A stretch of DNA of 49,482 bases from an uncultured Bacteroidales bacterium (GTDB lineage: Bacteria; Bacteroidota; Bacteroidia; Bacteroidales; P3), in the NCBI GenBank assembly GCA_947167075.1, contig CAMVGR010000015.1:1-49482 (forward strand). The letters run 5' to 3'. Shown here piece after piece: positions 7,755-19,153 of the stretch; position 1 is the stretch's first letter, and every line of letters starts with the position of its first letter. Both the position numbers and the translations under genes were made by a program. A model generated the notes under the pieces. That model saw nothing but the letters and a program-made list of their open reading frames with translations. It was not told where the DNA came from and searched no databases.

Positions 7755-8924
7755 CTAGTGGAGGAAGGCCAATAGGATACCTGCTGCGACTGCCGATCCG
7801 ACGACACCGGCCACATTGGGTCCCATTGCATGCTGGAGCAAATAGTTGGTCTTGTCATATTCCAAGCCGACATTGTTACTTACACGGGCTGCATCTGGAA
7901 CAGCACTGACACCACTATTGCCAATGAGAGGATTGATCTTGTTGCCTTCTTTGAGGAAGAGATTCATAATCTTAACAAAGAGTACTCCACAGAAGGTAGC
8001 AACGATGAATGAACCTGCACCGAGACCAAAGATCATCAGCGATTTACCAGTGAGGAACACCGATGCCTGGGTCGAAGCACCAACAGTGATACCAATCAAC
8101 AGGGTGCAAATATTCACAATAGCATTGGAGGCCACCTCGCTGAGACGCTTAGTAACTCCGCATTCCTTGAGCAGGTTGCCGAAGAAGAGCATACCCAACA
8201 GGGGCAAACCGCTCGGCACTATAAAGGCACAGAAAAGCAGGCCTATAATAGGGAAACTGATCTTCTGGAGTTTGGAGACCTGACGCGGAGGTTTCATACG
8301 AATGGTTCTCTCTTTCTTGGTGGTCATCATACGCATGATAGGAGGCTGGATGACTGGCACAAGAGCCATATAGCTATATGCCGACACAGCTATAGCACCC
8401 ATCAGATCCGGAGCCAACTGGCTACTGATAAAGATAGCTGTAGGACCGTCAGCACCACCGATGATACCAATAGCACCTGCTTCGTTGGGCATGAATCCCA
8501 ATGCCAAAGCACCCATATAGGCTGCAAAGATACCCACCTGTGCCGCAGCACCAATAAGCATTAGCTTGGGGTTGGAGAGCAGTGCCGAGAAATCCGTCAT
8601 AGCTCCTATACCTAGGAATATCAGTGGCGGATACCATCCATTCTGAACACCGTGATACAGGATATTCAATACCGAGCCCTGCTCATATATTCCTATCTTC
8701 AATCCAGGATAAAAAGGAATGTTTCCGATGAGCATTCCAAATCCGATTGGTACTAGGAGAAGAGGTTCGAATTCGAATTTGATGCCCAGAAAGATGAACA
8801 CCAAACCCACCAATATCATGGCTATATGGCCCCATGTCACGTTCGCAAAACCGGTATATTCCAGGAATTGTACCAGTTGCGTAGACATAAAGTCCATAAA
8901 GCCACCTGCTGCTAAACTAATCAT
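7755..8924 (-). CDS. mmdB: Na+-translocating decarboxylase beta subunit (methylmalonyl-CoA)
   Basis: The 389-residue, highly hydrophobic protein matches the OadB/MmdB/GcdB family: many membrane helices and the characteristic GGADGPTAIF stretch. In the family this subunit decarboxylates the carboxybiotin carrier and uses the free energy to pump Na+ out across the inner membrane. It is the last gene of the operon, following the biotin carrier with a 13-base gap, and ends in TAG just before a strong terminator. Operon partners (methylmalonyl-CoA epimerase and carboxyltransferase) make methylmalonyl-CoA the likely substrate rather than oxaloacetate or glutaconyl-CoA. Because this gene ends at TAG and the expected family C-terminus is reached there, TAG acts as a normal stop in this genome. 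Confidence 0.95.
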   Translation of the reverse strand: MISLAAGGFMDFMSTQLVQFLEYTGFANVTWGHIAMILVGLVFIFLGIKFEFEPLLLVPIGFGMLIGNIPFYPGLKIGIYEQGSVLNILYHGVQNGWYPPLIFLGIGAMTDFSALLSNPKLMLIGAAAQVGIFAAYMGALALGFMPNEAGAIGIIGGADGPTAIFISSQLAPDLMGAIAVSAYSYMALVPVIQPPIMRMMTTKKERTIRMKPPRQVSKLQKISFPIIGLLFCAFIVPSGLPLLGMLFFGNLLKECGVTKRLSEVASNAIVNICTLLIGITVGASTQASVFLTGKSLMIFGLGAGSFIVATFCGVLFVKIMNLFLKEGNKINPLIGNSGVSAVPDAARVSNNVGLEYDKTNYLLQHAMGPNVAGVVGSAVAAGILLAFLH

Positions 8925-8937
8925 GTGGCAAATAGTT

Positions 8938-9369
8938 TTATCCGATTACTACTAACACATCGCCCTCCAGGACACTGTCGCCCTTGCGGACCTTGACTTC
9001 TTTGACAGTACCAGCGCAATCAGCCTCAATGTTGTTCTCCATCTTCATGGCCTCAAGCAGCACCACAGTCTGTCCTTCCTTCACGGCATCGCCCACATTG
9101 ACGAAGACATCGAGGATAGTGCCGGGAAGCGGTGTTGTCACCTTGCTGCCTGCTGGTGCAGCATTGCTCTTTTGCACACTGCCGCTCGATGCAGGTGCCA
9201 CCTGCGGACGTGGGGTGTTGACAACCGCTTTCTTGGTTTGTTTAATCTCCTGATCCACTGTAACTGTGTAGGCTGTGCCATTCACTTCCAGCTTTATCTC
9301 CTGGCCTTCCACTTCGTTGATATCCACGTTGTAGTCGTTGCCATTTATCTTGAGTTTATAGTTCTTCAT
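8938..9369 (-). CDS. mmdC: biotin carrier subunit (biotinyl domain protein)
   Basis: The 143-residue protein has an N-terminal beta-rich segment, a Pro/Ala/Ser/Thr linker (about 50-75) and a biotinyl domain (78-143). The biotin attachment motif EAMKM is at 106-110, with Lys109 as the biotinylated residue. It shuttles the carboxyl group from the carboxyltransferase in the cytosol to the membrane beta subunit. The start overlaps the preceding OadG-like gene by 4 bases (ATGA), so translation is probably coupled. Confidence 0.95.
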   Translation of the reverse strand: MKNYKLKINGNDYNVDINEVEGQEIKLEVNGTAYTVTVDQEIKQTKKAVVNTPRPQVAPASSGSVQKSNAAPAGSKVTTPLPGTILDVFVNVGDAVKEGQTVVLLEAMKMENNIEADCAGTVKEVKVRKGDSVLEGDVLVVIG

Positions 9370-10358
9370 CTTCTACTGTTATTAAAATAATGATTCATAT
9401 TATAGTACTTGGCATTCCACGGTGTCCATTCACGCTCCACCTTCTGAATGGTGATGACAGTGTTCTCCTCGTCGTGGAGTTCGTCATTGTATAGGTGAAT
9501 GGCTGCGGCAATAGCGGCATACAGCTCGCCTTCTGTGCTCGATCCCTCGGCAACAGGTTTGATAGCACGCTCTTTCTGTTTTGTGCCACTTTGTTTCTTC
9601 TTATCCTCCATTCCCATAAGGAGTTTACCAGACCCCTGCAGAATGAGGGCAATACACACGAGGGCAATAAAGACGACAGCCACTGCCACCGCTGTGAGGC
9701 CGATACCTACAGGGTCGCTCTGTTTGATCTTCTCTGCCTGTTTAGCCACGCGGTAGTGTTGGGTAAGAGCTGGTGCATTGGCAAACGCCTTCAGATCGCC
9801 ATGCAGCGGGATTACCTGAATGTCGTAGCCGTAGGGATTGCGTCCAACAACCATCACCTGGCCATGCTGGAAGTGCATGGCATACATGGATGAACTGAAG
9901 TCGCGACGGACCACTACATTCATATCTTTGTCGAGGAATGCCAGATAAGCCGAGTCGGAAGATGCAGAAGCCAACACCACAATATACTGGCCAAGGGTAC
10001 TGACACTTATCGGACGAAGTATATTCTTTAGGTCGTGACGCTTATGGATGTTGTCGGTTTGGTAGCTACCCACGGTGTCGAGGTTGTCTCCCACCATTGC
10101 CACCAGATGCACGCTGCATTCGACGCTGTCCACCGCCACAAATGCACCCATCTGAGGTGCAAAGCAGATCTTGGTGCTCTGGAAATTGACCGCCGGTACC
10201 ATTTGGTGCATTGGGCACCCTTGATGGACTTCTCCGGCAGGTCTATCCTCGGATGCTGGACCATGTTGTCCGCCTGCCTGTACGGGAGGCTGTGCCATGG
10301 CCGTCAGCACACTGAAGCTGAGCAGACCTGCAAACAGTATTTTTTTAACGGATTTCAT
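9366..10358 (-). CDS. OadG-like (gamma/delta) decarboxylase subunit with periplasmic domain
   Basis: The 330-residue product starts with a signal peptide (KKILFAGLLSFSVLTAMAQ). It then has a predicted periplasmic region of about 190 residues, one membrane helix (VGIGLTAVAVAVVFIALVC) and a cytosolic tail rich in Lys. The helix and tail match the OadG family, whose small subunits tether the carboxyltransferase to the membrane pump. The large exported N-terminal part is longer than in classical OadG (under 100 residues). I chose the ATG at 10358; an in-frame ATG at 10424 would put an intercistronic hairpin inside the coding region and bury the signal peptide. It lies between the Cys-rich lipoprotein gene and the biotin carrier. 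Confidence 0.85.
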   Translation of the reverse strand: MKSVKKILFAGLLSFSVLTAMAQPPVQAGGQHGPASEDRPAGEVHQGCPMHQMVPAVNFQSTKICFAPQMGAFVAVDSVECSVHLVAMVGDNLDTVGSYQTDNIHKRHDLKNILRPISVSTLGQYIVVLASASSDSAYLAFLDKDMNVVVRRDFSSSMYAMHFQHGQVMVVGRNPYGYDIQVIPLHGDLKAFANAPALTQHYRVAKQAEKIKQSDPVGIGLTAVAVAVVFIALVCIALILQGSGKLLMGMEDKKKQSGTKQKERAIKPVAEGSSTEGELYAAIAAAIHLYNDELHDEENTVITIQKVEREWTPWNAKYYNMNHYFNNSRR

Positions 10359-10396
10359 TCTCTTGTGATTAAATATAACATCAAAACAAGTCAGAT

Positions 10397-10426
10397 ACTT
10401 GGGCGTACCTTTCGGCACACCCAAGT
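10397..10426 (-). promoter_or_regulatory. intercistronic hairpin in the mmd operon
   Basis: ACTTGGG (10397-10403) pairs with CCCAAGT (10420-10426), with further partial pairing inside. It lies just after the Cys-rich lipoprotein stop codon on the coding strand, followed by only a weak T tract. It may act as a leaky terminator or processing site. Confidence 0.45.
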
Positions 10427-10435
10427 CGATTTGGC

Positions 10436-10699
10436 TTACTTGGAAGCGTCCTTAGTGCATTTTTCACCTTCGGCCTTGCAGCATTTCTCGCCTTCGGCTT
10501 TGGGGCATTTGCCTTCTTGGGCAGCGCACTCGGCTTTGCAGCACTTGGTGGTGTCGCTTTCCTTGCAGCATTGTTTCTCGCATTGCTCTGTGGCCTCGCA
10601 GGTGTTTTCCTCGACAGCCTCAGAAGTCTTGTTGTTGTTACAGCTCACCATTGCCATCACAGCAAAGGCAGCAAAAGCGGTCAACAGAATCTTTTTCAT
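10436..10699 (-). CDS. small Cys-rich lipoprotein
   Basis: The 87-residue protein has a lipoprotein signal (KKILLTAFAAFAVMAMVSC) with the lipidated Cys near residue 20. The mature part is highly charged and contains about 12 more cysteines in CC, CxxxC and CxxxxxC spacings, plus repeated units of the form (C)CKAEGEKC. It is therefore anchored to a membrane outside the cytoplasm. No family is recognised; Cys-rich repeats of this kind could bind metal or form disulfides. It is embedded between mmdA and the OadG-like gene, an unusual insertion in a decarboxylase operon, and is followed by a hairpin. Confidence 0.75.
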   Translation of the reverse strand: MKKILLTAFAAFAVMAMVSCNNNKTSEAVEENTCEATEQCEKQCCKESDTTKCCKAECAAQEGKCPKAEGEKCCKAEGEKCTKDASK

Positions 10700-10748
10700 T
10701 TTTTAAAGTGTTTTGATGTTGTTATAATTTTGTTTATATCCTTAATTA

Positions 10749-12308
10749 TTATAGAGGCAGATTGCAGTGTTTCTTCATGGGCAAGCTGTCCTTCTTGGTC
10801 TGCAGGGCCTGCAGAGCACGTATCACGCGGAAACGAGTGTTGCGGGGTTCGATTACATCGTCGATGTAGCCATACTTGGCTGCATTGTACGGATTGGCGA
10901 ACTGGTCGTTGTACTCTTTCTCTTTTTCTGCGATGAACTTGGCTTTCTCTTCAGGATCGGTAATCTCCTTCAAGGCTTTGCCATGCAGCACCTCGGTGGC
11001 ACCGCTAGCACCCATCACGGCAATCTGTGCGGTGGGCCATGCATAGTTGATGTCGCTACGCAGTTGCTTGCAGCTCATCACGATGTGGGCTCCACCATAG
11101 CTCTTACGCAGGGTGACGGTGACTTTGGGCACAGTGGCCTCGCCGTAGGCGAAAAGCATCTTGGCACCATGCACGATCACACCATTGTACTCCTGACCCG
11201 TGCCGGGCAGGAAGCCTGGCACATCCACTAGGGTCACCAGCGGGATGTTGAAGGCATCGCAGAAGCGCACAAAGCGTGCACCCTTGCGGCTAGCATTGCA
11301 GTCGAGCACGCCGGCCATGGCCTTGGGCTGGTTGGCCACCACGCCCACACTCATACCGCCCATGTGGGCAAATCCCACCACCAAGTTGGGGGCAAATTTC
11401 TCGTGCACTTCGAGGAAGCGACCGTCGTCGACGATGGCGTTGATGATCTCTTTCACATCGTAGGCCTCGTTGGGATTTTCGGGGATAATGGCATTGAGGC
11501 TGTCTTCCAGTCGGTCGATGGGGTCTTCGGTGGGTTGGAAGGGTGCCTCTTCGAAGTTGTTACTGGGTATGTAGCCTACCAGTTCGCGAATCAGCTGCAG
11601 GGTGCTCTCCTCTGTTTCTCCCACGAAGTGGGCCACACCACTCTTGGTGGCATGCACCATTGCACCGCCCAGTTTGTCGACAGTGACATCCTCTCCGGTG
11701 ACAGTCTTCACCACCTTTGGACCGGTGAGGAACATATAGCTGTTCTCCTTGCTCATCAGGATGAAGTCGGTCAGTGCAGGGCTATACACCGAGCCACCGG
11801 CACAGGGGCCAAAGATGGCGCTGATCTGGGGCACCACACCCGAGGCAAGAATATTGCGCTCGAATATCTCGGCGTAGCCGGCCAGTGCGTTGCAGCCCTC
11901 CTGTATGCGGGCTCCACCCGAGTCGTTTAGGCCGATGACGGGGGCTCCCACTTTCATTGCCTGATCCATCACCTTGCATATTTTCAGTGCCATCGTCTCG
12001 CTCAGCGAGCCGCCAAAGACGGTGAAGTCCTGGGCAAACACATAGACCATGCGTCCGTTGATGGTGCCGTAGCCAGTCACCACGCCATCACCCAGGAACG
12101 ACTGCTTCTGCATGTCGAAGTTCTGGCAGCGGTGGGTGACAAACATGTCGAATTCCTCAAACGATCCCTCGTCGAGCAACAAAGCGATGCGCTCGCGAGC
12201 TGTCAACTTACCGGATTCATGCTGCTTGTCGATACGCTTTTGTCCTCCGCCGATCTTGGCTTCGCCACGTTTGTCGAGCAGCTCTTTTATCTTCTGTTCA
12301 AATGCCAT
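10749..12308 (-). CDS. mmdA: methylmalonyl-CoA decarboxylase carboxyltransferase (alpha) subunit
   Basis: The 519-residue protein is a full-length member of the acyl-CoA carboxyltransferase family (PccB/MmdA, usually about 515 residues). Recognisable parts are [18 protein letters not shown] near residue 40, [11 protein letters not shown] in the N-terminal half, [10 protein letters not shown] in the C-terminal half, and [12 protein letters not shown]. It moves the carboxyl group of methylmalonyl-CoA to biotin, giving propionyl-CoA. The upstream epimerase supplies the right stereoisomer, and downstream genes encode biotin carrier and Na+ pump. Family members also act as propionyl-CoA carboxylase beta subunits; the operon context favours decarboxylase. 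Confidence 0.95.
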   Translation of the reverse strand: MAFEQKIKELLDKRGEAKIGGGQKRIDKQHESGKLTARERIALLLDEGSFEEFDMFVTHRCQNFDMQKQSFLGDGVVTGYGTINGRMVYVFAQDFTVFGGSLSETMALKICKVMDQAMKVGAPVIGLNDSGGARIQEGCNALAGYAEIFERNILASGVVPQISAIFGPCAGGSVYSPALTDFILMSKENSYMFLTGPKVVKTVTGEDVTVDKLGGAMVHATKSGVAHFVGETEESTLQLIRELVGYIPSNNFEEAPFQPTEDPIDRLEDSLNAIIPENPNEAYDVKEIINAIVDDGRFLEVHEKFAPNLVVGFAHMGGMSVGVVANQPKAMAGVLDCNASRKGARFVRFCDAFNIPLVTLVDVPGFLPGTGQEYNGVIVHGAKMLFAYGEATVPKVTVTLRKSYGGAHIVMSCKQLRSDINYAWPTAQIAVMGASGATEVLHGKALKEITDPEEKAKFIAEKEKEYNDQFANPYNAAKYGYIDDVIEPRNTRFRVIRALQALQTKKDSLPMKKHCNLPL

Positions 12309-12332
12309 AATGATTATTGGATTTTAATTGGT

Positions 12333-12404
12333 GGTTTACGGTTTAAGGGCGTACGGTTTCGTTGTTTGGCGCTGGGCCGCACTGTCCACCTTAAACCCTA
12401 AACC
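12333..12404 (-). promoter_or_regulatory. long inverted repeat between mce and mmdA
   Basis: GGTTTACGGTTTAAGG (12333-12348) and CCTTAAACCCTAAACC (12389-12404) form a 16-bp stem with one mismatch around a 40-base loop. It fills most of the 104-base gap between epimerase and carboxyltransferase genes. There is no T tract, so a processing or stability element, or a small repeat insertion, is as likely as an attenuator. Confidence 0.55.
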
Positions 12405-12412
12405 ATTTTTAT

Positions 12413-12820
12413 TTATTTGCAGCAAAACTCTGTCAGTACTCCCAGTGTGCTCTTGGGATGCAAGAAACCGATGTGCAACCCCTCGGCACCCTTGCGGCTG
12501 TGCTCGTCGATGAGGCGCATTCCCTTTTCTTTGGCCTCGCCAAGGGCTTTGTCGGTATCCTCCATCGCAAATGCGATGTGGTGCATGCCGCCTTTGCCAC
12601 CGTTTTTCTCGATAAACGAGGCAATGGTGCTCTCGGGGCATGTAGGCTCGAGCAATTCTATTTTCACGTCGCCACAACGGAAAAATGCAGTCTTTACCTT
12701 TTGGTCGGTAACTTCTTCTATGGCATAGCATTTCAATCCCATCACATCCTCCCAATAGCGGATGGCCTCGTCGAGATTGGTAACAGCAATGCCGATGTGT
12801 TCAATGTGAGAAGGTGTCAT
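12413..12820 (-). CDS. mce: methylmalonyl-CoA epimerase
   Basis: The 135-residue protein fits the glyoxalase/vicinal oxygen chelate family at the usual epimerase length. Likely metal ligands are the His in HIEHIGIAV (near residue 8), the His in GMHHIAF and the Glu in LTEFCCK near the end. It interconverts (R)- and (S)-methylmalonyl-CoA, linking methylmalonyl-CoA mutase (not in this window) to the decarboxylase encoded downstream. It is the first gene of the operon, with a promoter box about 75 bases upstream. Confidence 0.95.
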   Translation of the reverse strand: MTPSHIEHIGIAVTNLDEAIRYWEDVMGLKCYAIEEVTDQKVKTAFFRCGDVKIELLEPTCPESTIASFIEKNGGKGGMHHIAFAMEDTDKALGEAKEKGMRLIDEHSRKGAEGLHIGFLHPKSTLGVLTEFCCK

Positions 12821-12895
12821 ATTTTTACTGTTTATTTATTGTTTAATTCTCAATTCTTCAACTAGTTGCAACCATATTGCAACATCTTTGAAAAT

Positions 12896-12904
12896 GCAAA
12901 TATA
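12896..12904 (-). promoter_or_regulatory. -7 box of the mce-mmd operon
   Basis: TATATTTGC on the minus strand, a perfect TAnnTTTGC match, 76 bases before the mce start. No clear TTTG -33 element is seen. Confidence 0.7.
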
Positions 12905-13106
12905 CACATTTTATTTTAAATAGAGAAACATAATTTATCAACAAGCCATTTTATCCAACAGTCTATTATGCTATACAGCGAAAAAGCAAATCAGAATAGC
13001 AAAAACAAACGTTTTCACAAATATCTCATGTACAATGCATTGCGATTCTGTTTAACATAATCTTCCTACATAACGGGCTGTAACCCAAGCCTTCTACGGA
13101 CCAAAT

Positions 13107-13156
13107 CCGTACTTCCTCCGTACATGCACCGTACATGCACCGTAGATGCACCGTGA
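13107..13156 (+). repeat. 11-bp-period array, site A
   Basis: Units in order: CCGTACTTCCT, CCGTACATGCA twice, CCGTAGATGCA, then CCGTGA. It is one of four such arrays in the window, all with the same order of units. It lies in the 620-base gap between the divergent mce and dnaX genes; the rest of that gap is AT-rich and shows only the two promoters. Confidence 0.85.
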
Positions 13157-13359
13157 AGGTACGGAGAATTGACGCAGGACTGACCTAGATGGTCCGGCGA
13201 AGAGATGAATCATTACTTTAGTAGAATTGTATATCGTGCAGTATATCTGTTATTAAATAAAGTATCAACAAACAGTTCAACAATAGAACAAACCAGCTGC
13301 CGAGAGGAAACAATAGCGGCATAGCCAGGCTGCGATACGAATTGTTGTTGATAACTTAG

Positions 13360-13392
13360 TTTGGCTAGGTCGGAAAAAGAATGTATATTTGC
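13360..13392 (+). promoter_or_regulatory. dnaX promoter
   Basis: TTTG at 13360-13363, a 20-base spacer, and TATATTTGC at 13384-13392. This matches the Bacteroidota TTTG-N19/20-TAnnTTTG consensus. It lies 50 bases before the dnaX start. Confidence 0.85.
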
Positions 13393-13442
13393 ACCATAAT
13401 AAAGTAATAAAGTACCTCAATTAACTGTTGAGATTCAACGAT

Positions 13443-14540
13443 ATGGACAACTTCGTAGTATCAGCTAGAAAGTATCGCCCCCAGACCTTCGCCAGCGTGG
13501 TGGGGCAAGAGCACATCACCAGGACATTGAAAAATGCCATCCTCACCGGACAGCTGCCGCAGGCATTCCTCTTTTGTGGAAGTCGAGGTGTGGGCAAGAC
13601 AACATGTGCTCGCATTCTGGCCAAAACCATTAATTGTGAGCACCGTACGCCAGAGGGTGAGGCCTGCAACGAATGCGACAACTGCAAATCGTTCAACCAA
13701 GGTGCCTCGCTCAACATCTTCGAGCTGGATGCCGCCAGCAACAATTCGGTCGACGACATCCGTGCTCTGGTGGAGCAAGTGCAGTTCCCTCCGCAAACCG
13801 GCAAATACAAAGTCTACATCATCGACGAGGTTCACATGCTCAGTGCCAGTGCATTCAACGCCTTCCTAAAGACACTGGAAGAGCCGCCGGCCTATGCCAA
13901 ATTCATCCTCGCCACAACCGAGAAGAATAAGATAATGCCGACCATACTGAGCCGGTGCCAAGTGTTTGACTTTAAGCGTATAGAGATACCCGACATTGTC
14001 CATCACCTGGAATATGTGGCTGGCAACGAAAACGTTGCATTCGAACCCGACGCGCTCGAACTCATAGCCACAAAAGCCGAAGGAGGCATGCGCGATGCCC
14101 TCTCCATATTCGACCAGCTGGTCAACTTCACCCAAGGCAACCTCACCCTCCAAAGCTGCCTAGAGAACCTAAATGTGCTAGACACAGACTATTACTTCCG
14201 GCTCATCGACATGCTCCGCGAAGCGCAATTAGGACAGGCCCTCTTGCTCTATCAAGATGTGCTGACACGTGGCTTCGGAGGACAAAGTTTCCTCACCGGC
14301 CTGTGCGAACACATTCGCAACCTGATGGTCAGCCTCGATCCACAAACCCTTAGTTTGGTAGAGGGAGGCGAGCGACTTCGCGCACGGTATAGTGCTCAGG
14401 CACAGCAGTGTGGACTAGCTCTATTACTAAACTACTTGAACATCGCTTCCGACTTCGAATACCGCTTCCGCGAGGCAAACAACAAGCGTTTGTTTGTCGA
14501 AATCTGCATCACCCGACTCGCCACCAGCGGTCAACAATAG
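13443..14540 (+). CDS. dnaX: DNA polymerase III gamma/tau, N-terminal (gamma-like) part
   Basis: The 365 residues comprise the AAA+ clamp-loader ATPase and the collar domain. Visible are Walker A GSRGVGKTT (from residue 46), a zinc module with the cysteines of EACNECDNC, Walker B IIDEVHML, and the sensor SRC motif in ILSRCQVF. With delta and delta' this subunit loads the sliding clamp. The start is ATG 13443 (DNFVVSARKYRPQTF, as in the family); an upstream in-frame ATG at 13428 is unlikely. The frame ends at TAG 14538-14540, right after the collar domain, and stays open in the same frame for another 600 bases encoding a tau-like linker and C-terminus. So this is either a real gamma-length product with readthrough, a nonsense mutation (CAG to TAG fits CAA CAA TAG), or an assembly error. 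Confidence 0.93.
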   Translation: MDNFVVSARKYRPQTFASVVGQEHITRTLKNAILTGQLPQAFLFCGSRGVGKTTCARILAKTINCEHRTPEGEACNECDNCKSFNQGASLNIFELDAASNNSVDDIRALVEQVQFPPQTGKYKVYIIDEVHMLSASAFNAFLKTLEEPPAYAKFILATTEKNKIMPTILSRCQVFDFKRIEIPDIVHHLEYVAGNENVAFEPDALELIATKAEGGMRDALSIFDQLVNFTQGNLTLQSCLENLNVLDTDYYFRLIDMLREAQLGQALLLYQDVLTRGFGGQSFLTGLCEHIRNLMVSLDPQTLSLVEGGERLRARYSAQAQQCGLALLLNYLNIASDFEYRFREANNKRLFVEICITRLATSGQQ

Positions 14541-15139
14541 ATTGCAAGACGCCCACAGGCAAGCACGGCACCACCTCTCTCAAAAGAGACTCCAGTAGCT
14601 CCCCCTCCCACAGAGGAGAAGGAGCCCGAGAAAGCCACACCTGCCCCCATAGCGTCGCCATCAACACAAACAGCTGATCAACAGTCATCTTCACCGAACA
14701 AAGAGGTGAAACCAAGCATTGCGGGTGCCATTCGAATAGGGTCTATCAAGCCAGTCAAAATCGACACCTCACAAATACACGTAGAGGCTGCCCCTCTCAC
14801 ACAAGACATCCTCGAGCAATACTGGAATGAATGTGCAGAAGAACTTAATCTACAACAACTTCTATCCGACGCATCGGTCTCATTAGGCGAACACCCAGGC
14901 CTAATTGACATAAAGGCGAAAACAGTTTCGTTCCACGACGAATTCAAACCGCACCGCATCGATGTCATGGAGGCTCTGCGCCGTCGCTGCGGAATGCCCA
15001 TGCTCGACTGCAAGGTGACACCGATGTATATAAAAAAAGAGGATGTGCCCTATTCGCCAAACGAGAAATACAATGCCATGCTTCAGACAAATCCCAAGCT
15101 GTTTGAGCTGCGAAAATTATTCCCACAAATAGACCTCTG

Positions 15140-15140
<1 letters not shown>
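14541..15140 (+). CDS. dnaX: dnaX continuation: tau-like linker and C-terminal domain
   Basis: Directly after the TAG, the same reading frame continues without a stop to TGA at 15138-15140. About 55 residues rich in Pro, Ala, Glu, Thr and Ser (a typical tau linker) lead into a folded region of about 140 residues (from KPSIAGAIRIG to FELRKLFPQIDL). Bacteroidota DnaX proteins commonly end in such a domain, and in tau the C-terminal region contacts the polymerase alpha subunit. A separate start would have to be GTG 14706 or similar, without a good ribosome site, so readthrough or loss are the simpler readings. The final stop overlaps the dapF start (TGATG). Confidence 0.75.
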
Positions 15141-18949
<3,809 letters not shown>

Positions 18950-19025
18950 GGCACTGCCAGTCGCTCCACCCCATCGTCAGCATCACTTAGATAAGCCGCA
19001 CCAGCGACGTGCTATCACGGTACAT

Positions 19026-19064
19026 TCACGGTGCATCTACGGTGCATGTACGGATGAAGTACGG
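19026..19064 (-). repeat. 11-bp-period array, site B
   Basis: On the minus strand the order is CCGTACTTCAT, CCGTACATGCA, CCGTAGATGCA, CCGTGA, the same order as the other arrays but inverted relative to them. It lies in the 204-base gap between the convergent PagL-like and PPDK-like genes. Confidence 0.8.
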
Positions 19065-19153
19065 TGAGAGTACGAACATGCCACTGGGTATCAGTCTACT
19101 ACAGAGCACCCACCGTGGATGTAATTATATAAAATGTTATTTTACAGTATCTA

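Noticed and set aside
9366..10424. Longer start (ATG 10424) for the OadG-like protein
   Set aside because: It would place the hairpin inside the gene and add 22 residues before a clear signal peptide.
12336..12755. Second minus-strand frame overlapping mce (139 codons)
   Set aside because: Out-of-frame shadow of the epimerase gene, running through the inverted repeat.
13107..13156. CRISPR array reading of the GTAC/TGCA repeats
   Set aside because: Units are 11 bp with no spacers and no cas genes in the window.
14538..14540. Genome-wide reassignment of TAG to glutamine
   Set aside because: mmdB and the M20 dipeptidase, the phosphatase and the Nfn-like gene all end at TAG where their families end, so TAG is a normal stop here.
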